Shown here piece after piece: positions 1-7,376 of a stretch of 64,000 bases of DNA; position 1 is the stretch's first letter, and each line of letters starts with the position of its first letter. The stretch is taken from positions 2,418,001 to 2,482,000 of the forward strand of contig NZ_CP033019.1 in the NCBI RefSeq assembly GCF_003667705.1, given 5' to 3'. Under the pieces are notes generated by a model that was not told the origin of the DNA, made no database searches, and saw only the letters and a program-made list of their open reading frames with translations. Both the position numbers and the translations under genes were made by a program. Source of the DNA: Janthinobacterium agaricidamnosum. GTDB taxonomy: Bacteria > Pseudomonadota > Gammaproteobacteria > Burkholderiales > Burkholderiaceae_D.

Positions 1-9
1 ACATTTTTT

Positions 10-975
10 TTAAAATATTGATGCGGGTTCGATGGAAATCCACCAGCGGCTGTGGCGCTGCACGCGGATGGGTAGCGATGCTTGCAATAGTGATAACAAT
101 TGATCCGTATCATGCAATTGGTACACGCCCGACACGCGCAGCCGCGCCACGGCCGGGTCGCAGCGCACCACGCCGTGGCGGTAGCGGCTCAGCTGCGCCA
201 GCACGTCGGCCAGCGGCGTGTCGTCCGCGTACAGCAATCCCTTGGTCCACGTGGACGCATGCGGCGCCAGCGGCTGCTGTGCGCTGGCCGCCGCTTCGTC
301 GAAGCTGGCTTGCCAGCCCGCCTGCACGATGACGGGCAAGCCTTTCGCGGGCCGCACTTCGACGGCGCCCTGCGAAACGGCCACCTGAGTGCGCGCGCCG
401 AACAGGCTGTCTTCCTGGCGCACCGTGAAGCGCGTGCCGAGGGCACGGATGCTGCCGTTGCTGGTGCGCACGATGAACGGACGCTGGCGCGGATCGGGGC
501 TGGTCGCCACGTGCAGTTCGCCGGCGCGCAGCTGGACCAGGCGCAGCGCGTCGCTGAAACCGAGGTCGGCGGCGCTGGCCGTGTTCAGGCTCAAGGCGCT
601 GCCATCGGGCAAGGTGAGATGGCGGATTTCGCCCGTTGCCGTGCGCAGGTCCGCCGTCCAAGCCTGCCACGGCGGCACTTTCAGCATGGCCCAGCCGCCT
701 GGCCCGGCGGCGATCAGCAGGGCCAGGGTTTTCAGGGCGGCGCGGCGCGGCGCGCCGGACGGACGGTCGAGCACCGGCATGGCCAGCGGCGGGGGCAGCA
801 TGCCGAAGGTGCGGCAGACTTGCTCGGCCCGCTGCCAGGCAGTTTCATGGTCGGGGTGGGCGGCGCGCCAGCGGGCCAGGCCCTGCTGCGCATCAGCGTC
901 CAGTTCGCCTCCTTGCAGGCGCATCATCCAGTGCGCCGCCACGCGCGCGGCGCGCGCATCGAGGGTTGCGCCCAT
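10..975 (-). CDS. FecR-family anti-sigma / sigma regulator
   Basis: A 321-residue FecR-type transmembrane regulator, the usual partner of an iron-starvation ECF sigma factor. It has an N-terminal DUF4880-like segment (about residues 8-50, with the WRAAHPDHETAWQ pattern), one membrane stretch near residues 80-95, and a periplasmic FecR domain with the diagnostic LPDGSALSLNTAS segment. By analogy with FecR it relays occupancy of an outer-membrane receptor to the sigma factor. The start lies one base after the stop of the sigma gene, so the two are co-transcribed. The receptor expected next in this order would lie to the left of base 1 and is not seen. A second, independent FecI/FecR pair sits near 42.7-44.2 kb. 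Confidence 0.9.
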   Translation of the reverse strand: MGATLDARAARVAAHWMMRLQGGELDADAQQGLARWRAAHPDHETAWQRAEQVCRTFGMLPPPLAMPVLDRPSGAPRRAALKTLALLIAAGPGGWAMLKVPPWQAWTADLRTATGEIRHLTLPDGSALSLNTASAADLGFSDALRLVQLRAGELHVATSPDPRQRPFIVRTSNGSIRALGTRFTVRQEDSLFGARTQVAVSQGAVEVRPAKGLPVIVQAGWQASFDEAAASAQQPLAPHASTWTKGLLYADDTPLADVLAQLSRYRHGVVRCDPAVARLRVSGVYQLHDTDQLLSLLQASLPIRVQRHSRWWISIEPASIF

Positions 976-976
976 G

Positions 977-1489
977 TCAGGCCAGCAACAAAATACATTG
1001 TTCGAACGCCTGCACCATATAGCGCTTGACGGTGCGCTCGCTCACGTGCAGGCGCGCGGCGATGTCCGCATACGCCATGCCTTCGAGCTGCGACAGCAAA
1101 AAGGCCGTGCGCACCTTCGCGCCCAGGCCGTCGAGCATGGCATCGATCTGGTGCAGGGTTTCCAGGATCAGCAAACGCTCCTCCGCCGATGGCGCGGCGG
1201 GCGCGGGCAGCTGCGCCAGGGTGGCCAGCCAGGCTTGCTCCAGCGACTGGCGGCGGTAGTGGTCGATCAGCAGGCGCCGCGCCACAGTGGTCAGGTAGGC
1301 GCGCGGTTCGCGCAGAGTGGCGGCAGGTTCGCCAGGCGTGGCCAGCAGCTTGACGAAGGTATCCTGCGCCAGGTCGGCCGCATGATCGGTGCAGGACAAT
1401 TTGCCGCGCAGCCAGCGCAGCAGCCAGGGATGGTGCTGGCCATACAGCAGTGCGACAGGATCGGCGGCAGGGGATACGGCATACGTCAC
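977..1489 (-). CDS. ECF RNA polymerase sigma factor, FecI-like
   Basis: A 170-residue FecI-type ECF sigma factor. Region 2 is visible at about residues 15-80 (LAQDTFVKLLATP, RAYLTTVARRLLIDHYRR) and region 4 at about 110-165 (LSQLEGMAYADIAARL, SERTVKRYMVQAFEQC). The start is a GTG with a GGAG motif about 8 bases upstream. It should direct transcription of an iron-uptake receptor gene outside the window. A Fur-like box 58 bases upstream points to induction by iron starvation. The protein has the same length as the second FecI-like protein in this window when that one is read from its GTG start. Confidence 0.92.
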   Translation of the reverse strand: MTYAVSPAADPVALLYGQHHPWLLRWLRGKLSCTDHAADLAQDTFVKLLATPGEPAATLREPRAYLTTVARRLLIDHYRRQSLEQAWLATLAQLPAPAAPSAEERLLILETLHQIDAMLDGLGAKVRTAFLLSQLEGMAYADIAARLHVSERTVKRYMVQAFEQCILLLA

Positions 1490-1546
1490 GGCACACTCCA
1501 GTTGGCGCGGAAGTCCCGTGCCGCTGGCGCATGCAGGCCCTTCTTA

Positions 1547-1565
1547 AATGCGAATGGTTCTCATT
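1547..1565 (-). promoter_or_regulatory. Candidate Fur box upstream of the FecI-like gene
   Basis: On the minus strand this reads AATGAGAACCATTCGCATT, which agrees at 16 of 19 positions with the palindromic Fur-type pattern AATGAGAATTATTCTCATT. It lies 58 bases upstream of the GTG of the sigma gene, which is a normal place for Fur repression of fecI. It is assigned by motif only. Confidence 0.65.
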
Positions 1566-1676
1566 TTACATTGACGCGCCCGAATGTCAATGCGCTGGCT
1601 CAGTTGGCATGGCCATCATGGCATTTCCGCTATACTGGCCCCCCAATAATATTGCCGCCACCAGCCGAAAATCACC

Positions 1677-2663
1677 ATGGACCTCAGTACCCACGCCGCC
1701 GTCGTCAATTGCGAAGCGTATCGCGACGGCAGGAAGATCGCCCACTTCGACATCGACAAGGTGGGCGACTTTCTTGGCGACCCCGATTATTTCGTCTGGA
1801 TCGGCATGGCCAGCCCCGACGCCACGGCCATGCAGGCGCTGCAATCGGCCTTCGGCTTGCACGAACTGGCCGTCGAGGATGCGCAGGGTGCGCATGAGCG
1901 GCCCAAGCTGGAAGAGTACGGCGACACGCTGTTCATGGTGATGCACACGGCCACGCTGGACGGCGACGCCATCGTCTACGGCGAAACCCACGTCTTTCTC
2001 GGCCCCCGCTTCATCATCACGGTGCGCCACGGCCCTTCGGCCGGCTATGCGAAGCTGCGCGAGCGCAAGGAAAGCGTGCCCGAGAAGCTGGCCAGCGGCC
2101 CCGGCTACGTGCTGTATTCCATCATCGATTTCATCGTCGACCAGTACCAGCCGTGCATCGACCATTTGCAGGCCCGTTTCCAGCACTATGAATTGCAGCT
2201 GTTCAAGCCCAGCCTGAGCGAAGACAAGCTGCAGGATTTCTACCAGCTCAAGACGGAGCTGCTGAAACTCGATGCGGCCGTCAATCCCCTGCACGACATC
2301 TGCACCCAGCTGATCCGTTTCCATGGCGACATAGTGCCCAAGGAAAACCGCATCTATTACCGCGACATCCTCGACCACGTCAAACGGGTCACGCACACGG
2401 CGGGGCAGATGCGCGAGCTGGTCAATTCGGCCATGCAGGTGGCGCTGGGGCAAATTTCGATCCGCCAGAACGAGGTCGTCAAGCGCCTGGCCGCCTGGGC
2501 CGCCATCCTGGCCGTGCCCACCATGGTCTTCAGCCTGTACGGCATGAACTTCGAATTCATGCCGGAACTGAAGTGGCGCGGCAGCTATCCGGCCGTGATC
2601 GTCGTCATCATCGCCGGCTGCTACTGGCTGCACCGGCGCCTGAAGCGCGAACGGTGGCTGTAG
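1677..2663 (+). CDS. corA: CorA-family divalent metal (Mg2+) transporter
   Basis: A 328-residue CorA-type channel. The long soluble N-terminal domain is followed by two C-terminal membrane helices. The family signature YGMNF lies at residues 288-292 at the end of the first helix, and a short tail RRLKRERWL follows the second. The residue between helices is short and acidic (FEFMPELKW), as in metal-selecting CorA loops. Likely role: inner-membrane uptake of Mg2+ or a related divalent metal. The gene stands alone. A TATACT hexamer at 1631-1636 could be its -10 element, but no convincing -35 is spaced correctly. A strong terminator lies about 180 bases after the stop. Confidence 0.9.
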   Translation: MDLSTHAAVVNCEAYRDGRKIAHFDIDKVGDFLGDPDYFVWIGMASPDATAMQALQSAFGLHELAVEDAQGAHERPKLEEYGDTLFMVMHTATLDGDAIVYGETHVFLGPRFIITVRHGPSAGYAKLRERKESVPEKLASGPGYVLYSIIDFIVDQYQPCIDHLQARFQHYELQLFKPSLSEDKLQDFYQLKTELLKLDAAVNPLHDICTQLIRFHGDIVPKENRIYYRDILDHVKRVTHTAGQMRELVNSAMQVALGQISIRQNEVVKRLAAWAAILAVPTMVFSLYGMNFEFMPELKWRGSYPAVIVVIIAGCYWLHRRLKRERWL

Positions 2664-2840
2664 CGGCAGAAGGCCGGCATGCAAATATTGGAGAGTTTTG
2701 CCGCGCAATCAGCTGCTACGATGAAGTGGCATGGCAATGCGGTTGACGGCAGGTGGCTGAACCTCCTTGGCGTGGATAGCGGTCCGGCCGGCGCTGTACC
2801 CCAGAGCTGCCGGTGCGGACCACATTGCCTGTCCGGCGCC
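2664..2840 (+). other. Non-coding stretch between corA and a strong terminator
   Basis: No convincing gene is seen here. The stretch ends in a rho-independent terminator on the plus strand, so it is either a long 3' untranslated region of corA or an unrecognised small RNA. I do not recognise it as 6S RNA, SRP RNA or tmRNA, and no clear promoter was found inside it. The minus-strand reading frame across it has no supporting features. Confidence 0.3.
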
Positions 2841-2872
2841 AAAGGCTCCTGGTTTTCAGGAGCCTTTTTTTT
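2841..2872 (+). terminator. Rho-independent terminator downstream of corA
   Basis: The arms AAAGGCTCCTG and CAGGAGCCTTT pair perfectly around a GTTTT loop and are followed by a run of T that continues to 2872. The T tract appears to be where the neighbouring insertion sequence entered. Confidence 0.9.
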
Positions 2873-2875
2873 GGA

Positions 2876-3933
2876 GCTCTGTCCCCGACAAATAGGGGAA
2901 CTCAAGGAATCTTCCCCAGCCCCGGCTGTCTGACTGTGTATCGCAGACAAACGGGAACCATCCATGCAGCCAGCCGAATGGAAAACCTTCATCGCCCAGT
3001 TCGCCGTACTGAACCGTCGCCAGCGTCAGGCGAGCACTGCTCTGCTGCGCGGGGCAGGATCGCAGAACGCCGCCGTGGCACTGATCGAAAGCGTGGCCCG
3101 GCAGCGGTTACACTGTCCCGCCTGCAACAGCAGCCATGCGCATCGGCACGGTCATGCGCACGGACTGCAGCGCTACCGTTGCGTGCCGTGCGGGCGCACC
3201 TTCAATGCGCTCACCGGCACACCGCTGGCCCGCTTGCGCCACAAGACCTTGTGGCTCGACTACGCCGACTGCCTGCTCGAATCGGCTTCCGTGCGCAAGG
3301 CGGCAAGCCAGCTGGGCGTGCACCGCAACACCGCCTTTCGCTGGCGCCACCGGTTTTTAAGCCTGGCCAAGACGGACCGGCCCCATTGCCTGCATGGCAT
3401 CGCCGAAGCGGACGAGCTGTATGTGCTGGAGTCAGAAAAGGGCGCGCGGCATCTGACGCGTCCGGCGCGCCGCCGTGGCGGCCATGCCCACAAGCGCGGC
3501 ATTTCCAGTGAACAAGTCTGTATCCTGGTGGCGCGCGACCGCACGGGACAAACCCGCGATTTCGTCGCGGGAAAAGGGGCGCTGACGAAGGCGCAGCTGC
3601 ATGCCTGCCTGCCACCGGTGATCGACAAGGACATCTTGCTGATGACCGACGACCACGCTGCCTATCGCGCCTTTGCCAAGGAAGCGGGAATCAGCCACCA
3701 GGCCGTCAATGTGCGTGCCGGCATCCGCGTGCAGGGCGCCGCGCATGTACAGAACGTCAATGCATATCACAGCCGCCTGCGGGCATGGCTACGCTCCTTT
3801 CACGGCGTGGCGACGCGCTATCTGCCGAATTACCTGGGCTGGCGCTGGATACTGGACGCCGGGCGCATCCGCTCCCCGGAAACATTATTGAAGGCAACAT
3901 TGGGCGAGTTTCCACATTTGACGGTGACATAGC
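2876..3933 (+). mobile_element. IS1595-family insertion sequence, about 1.06 kb, apparently complete
   Basis: A single transposase gene is bracketed by imperfect terminal inverted repeats. The left end reads inward from GCTCTGTCCCCGACAAAT (from 2876), and the right end, read on the minus strand from 3933, gives GCTATGTCACCGTCAAAT; the similarity continues to about 2903 and 3906 (GGGGAACTC against TGGAAACTC). The flanks are similar: c-T8-g on the left (2864-2873) and c-T6-g on the right (3934-3941). This may be the 8-base target duplication that IS1595 elements make, altered in length within the T run. The exact outer ends are uncertain by a few bases. Confidence 0.72.
2964..3932 (+). CDS. IS1595-family transposase
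   Basis: A 322-residue transposase. A zinc ribbon is formed by C51, C54, C73 and C76 (CPAC and CVPC). A helix-turn-helix-like segment follows at about 105-130 (VRKAASQLGVHRNTAFRW). The catalytic core shows D150 in the EADELYVLE block, D229/D230 in LLMTDDHAAY, and N266 in the block HVQNVNAYHSRLRAWL, where many relatives have glutamate. The DDN variant is known within the IS1595 family, so this does not by itself mean inactivity. The open frame is intact. The TAG stop lies in the last bases of the right terminal repeat. Confidence 0.88.
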   Translation: MQPAEWKTFIAQFAVLNRRQRQASTALLRGAGSQNAAVALIESVARQRLHCPACNSSHAHRHGHAHGLQRYRCVPCGRTFNALTGTPLARLRHKTLWLDYADCLLESASVRKAASQLGVHRNTAFRWRHRFLSLAKTDRPHCLHGIAEADELYVLESEKGARHLTRPARRRGGHAHKRGISSEQVCILVARDRTGQTRDFVAGKGALTKAQLHACLPPVIDKDILLMTDDHAAYRAFAKEAGISHQAVNVRAGIRVQGAAHVQNVNAYHSRLRAWLRSFHGVATRYLPNYLGWRWILDAGRIRSPETLLKATLGEFPHLTVT

Positions 3934-3951
3934 CTTTTTTGCCCGTGCCGC

Positions 3952-4620
3952 CTATGCCTGCGCCACCGCGCTTGCCGCCTCCAGGATCAGCGCCGCCACC
4001 TCCACGGGACGCGAGGCCAGCGACGCATGGCTGGCGTTGAGCGTGATGACTTTGCGCGCTTGCAGGCGCACCGCCATGCGCTCCTGGTTGACGGGGGAAA
4101 TCATGCGGTCGGCGCTGGAAACCTGGTACCAGCTGGGCTTATGCTTCCAGGCCGGGTCGTTGACGGTGTCGCCGAAGGTGCTGGCCAGCGGTGCCTTCTG
4201 CACCACGCCCAGCACGGCGCCTTCTTCCGCGTCGAGGTCCTGGCAAAAGCTGTCATGGTATTGCTCGGGTTTGACCCACAGATAGCCGTCGCTGTCGCCT
4301 TCCAGATTGGCCGCACCCAGGGGCGGGTGTTCCTGCGTGATGCTGCCCGGGCTTTCGCCCGCATCGGGGGCGAAGGCGGCGATGTACACGAGGCCCGCCA
4401 CATTCGGCGCATTGCCGGCCACGCTGATGACGGCGCCGCCATAGGAGTGTCCTACCAGCAACACCGGGCCATTTACTTGCGCCACCATCTTGCGCGTGCG
4501 CTCGGCGTCGTCGGCCAGCGAGGTCAAGGGAAGTTCGACGGCGCGGATGGCCGTGTGGCCCTGCCGGCGCAATTCGACGATGACGCGGCTCCAGTGGGTG
4601 GCGCCGACGGGGTGCGACAC
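3952..4620 (-). CDS. Alpha/beta hydrolase, N-terminus apparently shortened
   Basis: The 222-residue product belongs to the small alpha/beta hydrolase (esterase-like) group. The nucleophile elbow GHSYGG is at about residues 58-63, and the C-terminal histidine is in the segment LNASHASLASRPVEVA. The reading frame opens at a GTG (4620) with the residues SHPVGATHWSRV. These align with the part just after the usual first strand and the HG oxyanion motif, and that motif is missing. Upstream in frame, only about 18 codons intervene before a TAG stop, and they do not restore it. The gene may therefore be 5'-truncated and decaying, or start unusually. It runs toward the right end of the insertion sequence with 18 bases between. 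Confidence 0.55.
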   Translation of the reverse strand: MSHPVGATHWSRVIVELRRQGHTAIRAVELPLTSLADDAERTRKMVAQVNGPVLLVGHSYGGAVISVAGNAPNVAGLVYIAAFAPDAGESPGSITQEHPPLGAANLEGDSDGYLWVKPEQYHDSFCQDLDAEEGAVLGVVQKAPLASTFGDTVNDPAWKHKPSWYQVSSADRMISPVNQERMAVRLQARKVITLNASHASLASRPVEVAALILEAASAVAQA

Positions 4621-4803
4621 AGGCCGCGCGGCCCGGCAACAGGCGGCCGCGCAGTGTCCAGCCTGGCTATTCTAGGCCGTTCCCCGGCTGCAAGCATCGC
4701 TTGTCGAATGAGCAATCCCGGTTAAAATATGATCTGGAGCGTTGCAGCGGCACTCACCGGGTTTGCCCTGCACCAGCTCCGATTGATATCAATAACAAAC
4801 TAC

Positions 4804-5187
4804 ATGACAATGAAATTAGTATTCACCGCTACGCTGGGCCTTTTATCGCTGCTTCGCACATCGTCTTCCTTCGCGGAGAATGTGAATGGAAAAAATCTCT
4901 ACATGCAGCGATGCGCCGTGTGCCACGGAGCCGAAATCAGAGGAACAGGGCCGTTGGCGAATAAAAGCAATCCCCGTACCCCCGATCTGACCACCTCCGC
5001 TTTCAAGAAACGGCTCAATGATTATCCCGGCGTGATCGTCTCGTCGGTCATCCTTCGTCCGAATGGCGACCTGATTCCGAAAACCTTGAAAGAAAATGGC
5101 GTCAAGATTGCGCCGCACGCCTGGAGCGTGCAGGATTTTCGCGATCTGAATCAATACATGAGCGGCGTGATTTTAAAAAACCGGTGA
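4804..5187 (+). CDS. Secreted c-type cytochrome, single heme
   Basis: A protein of about 127 residues read from ATG 4804 (MTMKLVFTATLGLL), which gives a clean signal peptide ending near residue 24; the frame is open further upstream to 4729 but adds residues unlike a leader. The heme-binding motif CAVCH lies at residues 37-41. A late methionine in NQYMSGVIL could be the sixth ligand. The segment KSNPRTPDLTTSAF is typical of small class I cytochromes with a G..L..K spacing. Likely a periplasmic electron carrier of unknown partner. It lies in a patch of less GC-rich accessory genes. Confidence 0.72.
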   Translation: MTMKLVFTATLGLLSLLRTSSSFAENVNGKNLYMQRCAVCHGAEIRGTGPLANKSNPRTPDLTTSAFKKRLNDYPGVIVSSVILRPNGDLIPKTLKENGVKIAPHAWSVQDFRDLNQYMSGVILKNR

Positions 5188-5244
5188 TGCGGCGATGAGC
5201 GGCGGGCATGGCAATCCGGAGCCATTCCGAATTGTCGACATGGC

Positions 5245-5709
5245 CTATTCTTTTGCCGCGGTTGCCCACGTCGTATCCGCAAATTTGCTGGCATGCGCCT
5301 TGGTCATGTCGGCAATCTTCAACGCCGTTATTTTAAACACCATGCCTGCTGGCGAGAAAGTGAATATCAAGGCCACGCCACAGCCTTCCTGCGAACTTGA
5401 GTATCCCTCATATAGTGTGGGGTCGGCCGAGTTCATCACTTTTTTTTCGCCACGAAAATAGCCGTCCACATACACCAGGACGTCTTTGCGTTCTTCCGCC
5501 AGGTAGGTCGCGAAGAACGGCGCTCCGAGCACGGCAATGATGTCATTGGAATTCCTGGCATTTTTCGGCAATTCAAAGCCCTTTAAGGGCCTGCCGACGG
5601 TGGTTTCTTCACATGCGCTGGTCGTTGCCGCATACGTATGCGGCACAACGACGCTCAATGCGCCGATGAGTGCCAGCGACAGTTGCCATTTATTTTTTTG
5701 AAAGACCAT
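5245..5709 (-). CDS. Secreted protein of unknown function
   Basis: Not recognised. Read from the ATG at 5709 it has 154 residues and starts with a plausible signal peptide (KNKWQLSLALIGALSVVVPHTYA). The mature part contains two cysteines (SACEET and EGCGVAL), a stretch NDIIAVLGAPFFATYLAEE and LVYVDGYF; this loosely resembles small outer-membrane assembly-type lipoproteins such as OmlA, but without a lipobox. The open frame extends upstream to 5814, inside the next gene. It overlaps the 3' end of the metallopeptidase gene by about 20 bases, which suggests translational coupling. Confidence 0.55.
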   Translation of the reverse strand: MVFQKNKWQLSLALIGALSVVVPHTYAATTSACEETTVGRPLKGFELPKNARNSNDIIAVLGAPFFATYLAEERKDVLVYVDGYFRGEKKVMNSADPTLYEGYSSSQEGCGVALIFTFSPAGMVFKITALKIADMTKAHASKFADTTWATAAKE

Positions 5710-6430
5710 ATAGCCGCATTCCCTTGTCAAAAGCTTGTTGTACATCGTGCATGCCGGACGTCGCCAGTTCATAGCCGCTTGACATGGCGTGCCTGCGCTG
5801 CTCGGGCGTACCATGATGGTCGCGATCGTTGAAGTTGGTATCGCCCATGGCGAAAAATTCCTGCTTTAATTCTTCATACGCAATTTTCATTCGTTGGCCT
5901 TTCATCCCCATGTACCAGCCGGCCAGAAAGTCCGCGTGTAGCTCCGATGGCGTGACGGGGGATGGAAATATCAGGCCCTGTTTGAATTGCAATACGTGGG
6001 CCCACTCATGTGCGATGACGCCGCCCATTGCCCCTTCCCACACTTCAGGGAATTTTTGCGGAATTTTTTTGTCCTCGACCGGGTTCAAGGTCCCGCTCAT
6101 GCGGTGCAGCATGCGGATCCCGAACATGACGCGATAGACGTCATGGCCCGGAGAGGCATAGGCATTCGCACCATCCAGATCGTTAATAAAACCAAAGTCC
6201 GCGCGAACGCCAAATGTGCTGGCGAGTTCTTCGATTTCATTCTTCACCCCTGAATCGACGCGAAACAGGCCACTTTCTTCCATTTTAAGGCGGTTTTCCC
6301 ACATGGCGCCGCCTTTTGTCGCGCTGACAAAGCAGCCAGTATCAAGGTGATTGCCGGGGCTTGCAGAACTGGCGCCAGTGCTTGCGGCCAAAGCCAAGGC
6401 CAGGTGGAAAGTCAAATAGTGTCTGAACAT
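5690..6430 (-). CDS. Secreted zinc metallopeptidase-like protein (HEWAH)
   Basis: A protein of about 246 residues read from ATG 6430, which gives a normal signal peptide (MFRHYLTFHLALALAAST). The zinc-binding HEWAH motif is at residues 141-145, and a glutamate-containing block SELHADFLAGWYMG (about 161-174) supplies the probable third ligand, as in gluzincins related to the YpfJ/neutral zinc metallopeptidase group. The product should act in the periplasm or outside the cell. The gene is followed by, and overlaps, a small secreted protein, which may be a partner or substrate-handling factor. The exact family is not certain. Confidence 0.65.
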   Translation of the reverse strand: MFRHYLTFHLALALAASTGASSASPGNHLDTGCFVSATKGGAMWENRLKMEESGLFRVDSGVKNEIEELASTFGVRADFGFINDLDGANAYASPGHDVYRVMFGIRMLHRMSGTLNPVEDKKIPQKFPEVWEGAMGGVIAHEWAHVLQFKQGLIFPSPVTPSELHADFLAGWYMGMKGQRMKIAYEELKQEFFAMGDTNFNDRDHHGTPEQRRHAMSSGYELATSGMHDVQQAFDKGMRLYGLSKK

Positions 6431-6506
6431 GCGTTCGCCAAGTTTGTTATTGATTGCCAATCATATTACATGATCAGTTCATGATGAAAAATTACCGCAC
6501 TGCGCC

Positions 6507-7352
6507 CTAGTGCGACACCAGCACCGGTAACGTCATCTCTTGCAGCACCGTGCGCGTGACGCCGCCCAGCAGCGCCTCGCGCAGGCGCATGTGGCCGTAG
6601 CAGCCCATCACGACCAGGTCGCAGTGCCGCTGGGCCGCCATGGCCAGCAGGGCCGTGCCCACGTCCTGGCCCGGCGGCGTGTCGTGCTGCAGCACCTCGA
6701 CGTTGACGCCGTGGCGCGCCAGGTACAGGGCCAGGTCGGCGCCCGGCTGCTCGCCGTGCGCGGCCGGCTGGGCGTGCGAATTGACGACGGCCAGGGTCAC
6801 TTGCCGGGCCCGCTGCAGCAGCGGCAGCGCATCGGTGATGGCGCGCAGCGCTTCGGCGCTGCCGTTCCAGGCCAGCAGCGGATGCTGCGCGATGGCCGCT
6901 GGCGCGGCGCAAGGCGCGTGCGGCACCATCAGCACGGGCCGGCCGCAATGGAGCATCAGGTATTCGGCCGTGCCGGCGATGACGCGCGACGGCGTATCCT
7001 GCGCATCCGTCTGGCCCAGGATCAGCAGGTCGCAATAGCGCGCCTGCAGCAGCAGCGCGCCTTGCGCATCGTCGTCGACGAAGCGCGTTTCGTAGGTGCC
7101 CAGGCCTTCCTCGCGGGCAATGCGCTCGAAGTCGTGCAATGCCTCGCTGGCCTGGGTGCGCAGCGCCTGCATCTGCGCCGGTGCAAACTGCAGCGCGTTG
7201 ACGCCGCCGCCATATGCGTAGCGCGAAATGCCGCTCATGGCCGAGCCGATCAGGTGCGCGCCTTCGGCAACGGCCAGGCGCACGGCCAGGCGGATGCGCT
7301 GGGCGCAATGGCGGGAATTGTCGACGTGGACCAGCAGGGTGGTGTAGGGCAT
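6507..7352 (-). CDS. Universal stress protein, tandem UspA domains
   Basis: A 281-residue protein with two UspA domains (about 1-145 and 155-281). The second ends with the nucleotide-binding pattern G-x2-G-x9-G-T as GCYGHMRLREALLGGVT. The same region in the first domain (LGQTDAQDTPSRVIAGT) is degenerate, so probably only one site binds ATP. It lies 24 bases downstream of phaC with no terminator, so both are probably expressed from the Anr-type promoter ahead of phaC. In several proteobacteria Anr/FNR controls both Usp proteins and PHA genes when oxygen is low. Confidence 0.9.
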   Translation of the reverse strand: MPYTTLLVHVDNSRHCAQRIRLAVRLAVAEGAHLIGSAMSGISRYAYGGGVNALQFAPAQMQALRTQASEALHDFERIAREEGLGTYETRFVDDDAQGALLLQARYCDLLILGQTDAQDTPSRVIAGTAEYLMLHCGRPVLMVPHAPCAAPAAIAQHPLLAWNGSAEALRAITDALPLLQRARQVTLAVVNSHAQPAAHGEQPGADLALYLARHGVNVEVLQHDTPPGQDVGTALLAMAAQRHCDLVVMGCYGHMRLREALLGGVTRTVLQEMTLPVLVSH

Positions 7353-7376
7353 GGCGTTTTCCTCGGTTGTTGGTTG

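Noticed and set aside
2861..3940. A longer flanking repeat AGCCTTTTTT on both sides of the insertion sequence as the target duplication
   Set aside because: The AGCC on the right is part of the element's own inverted repeat and the one on the left is the arm of the terminator. Only the T run with the bordering C and G can be shared flank.
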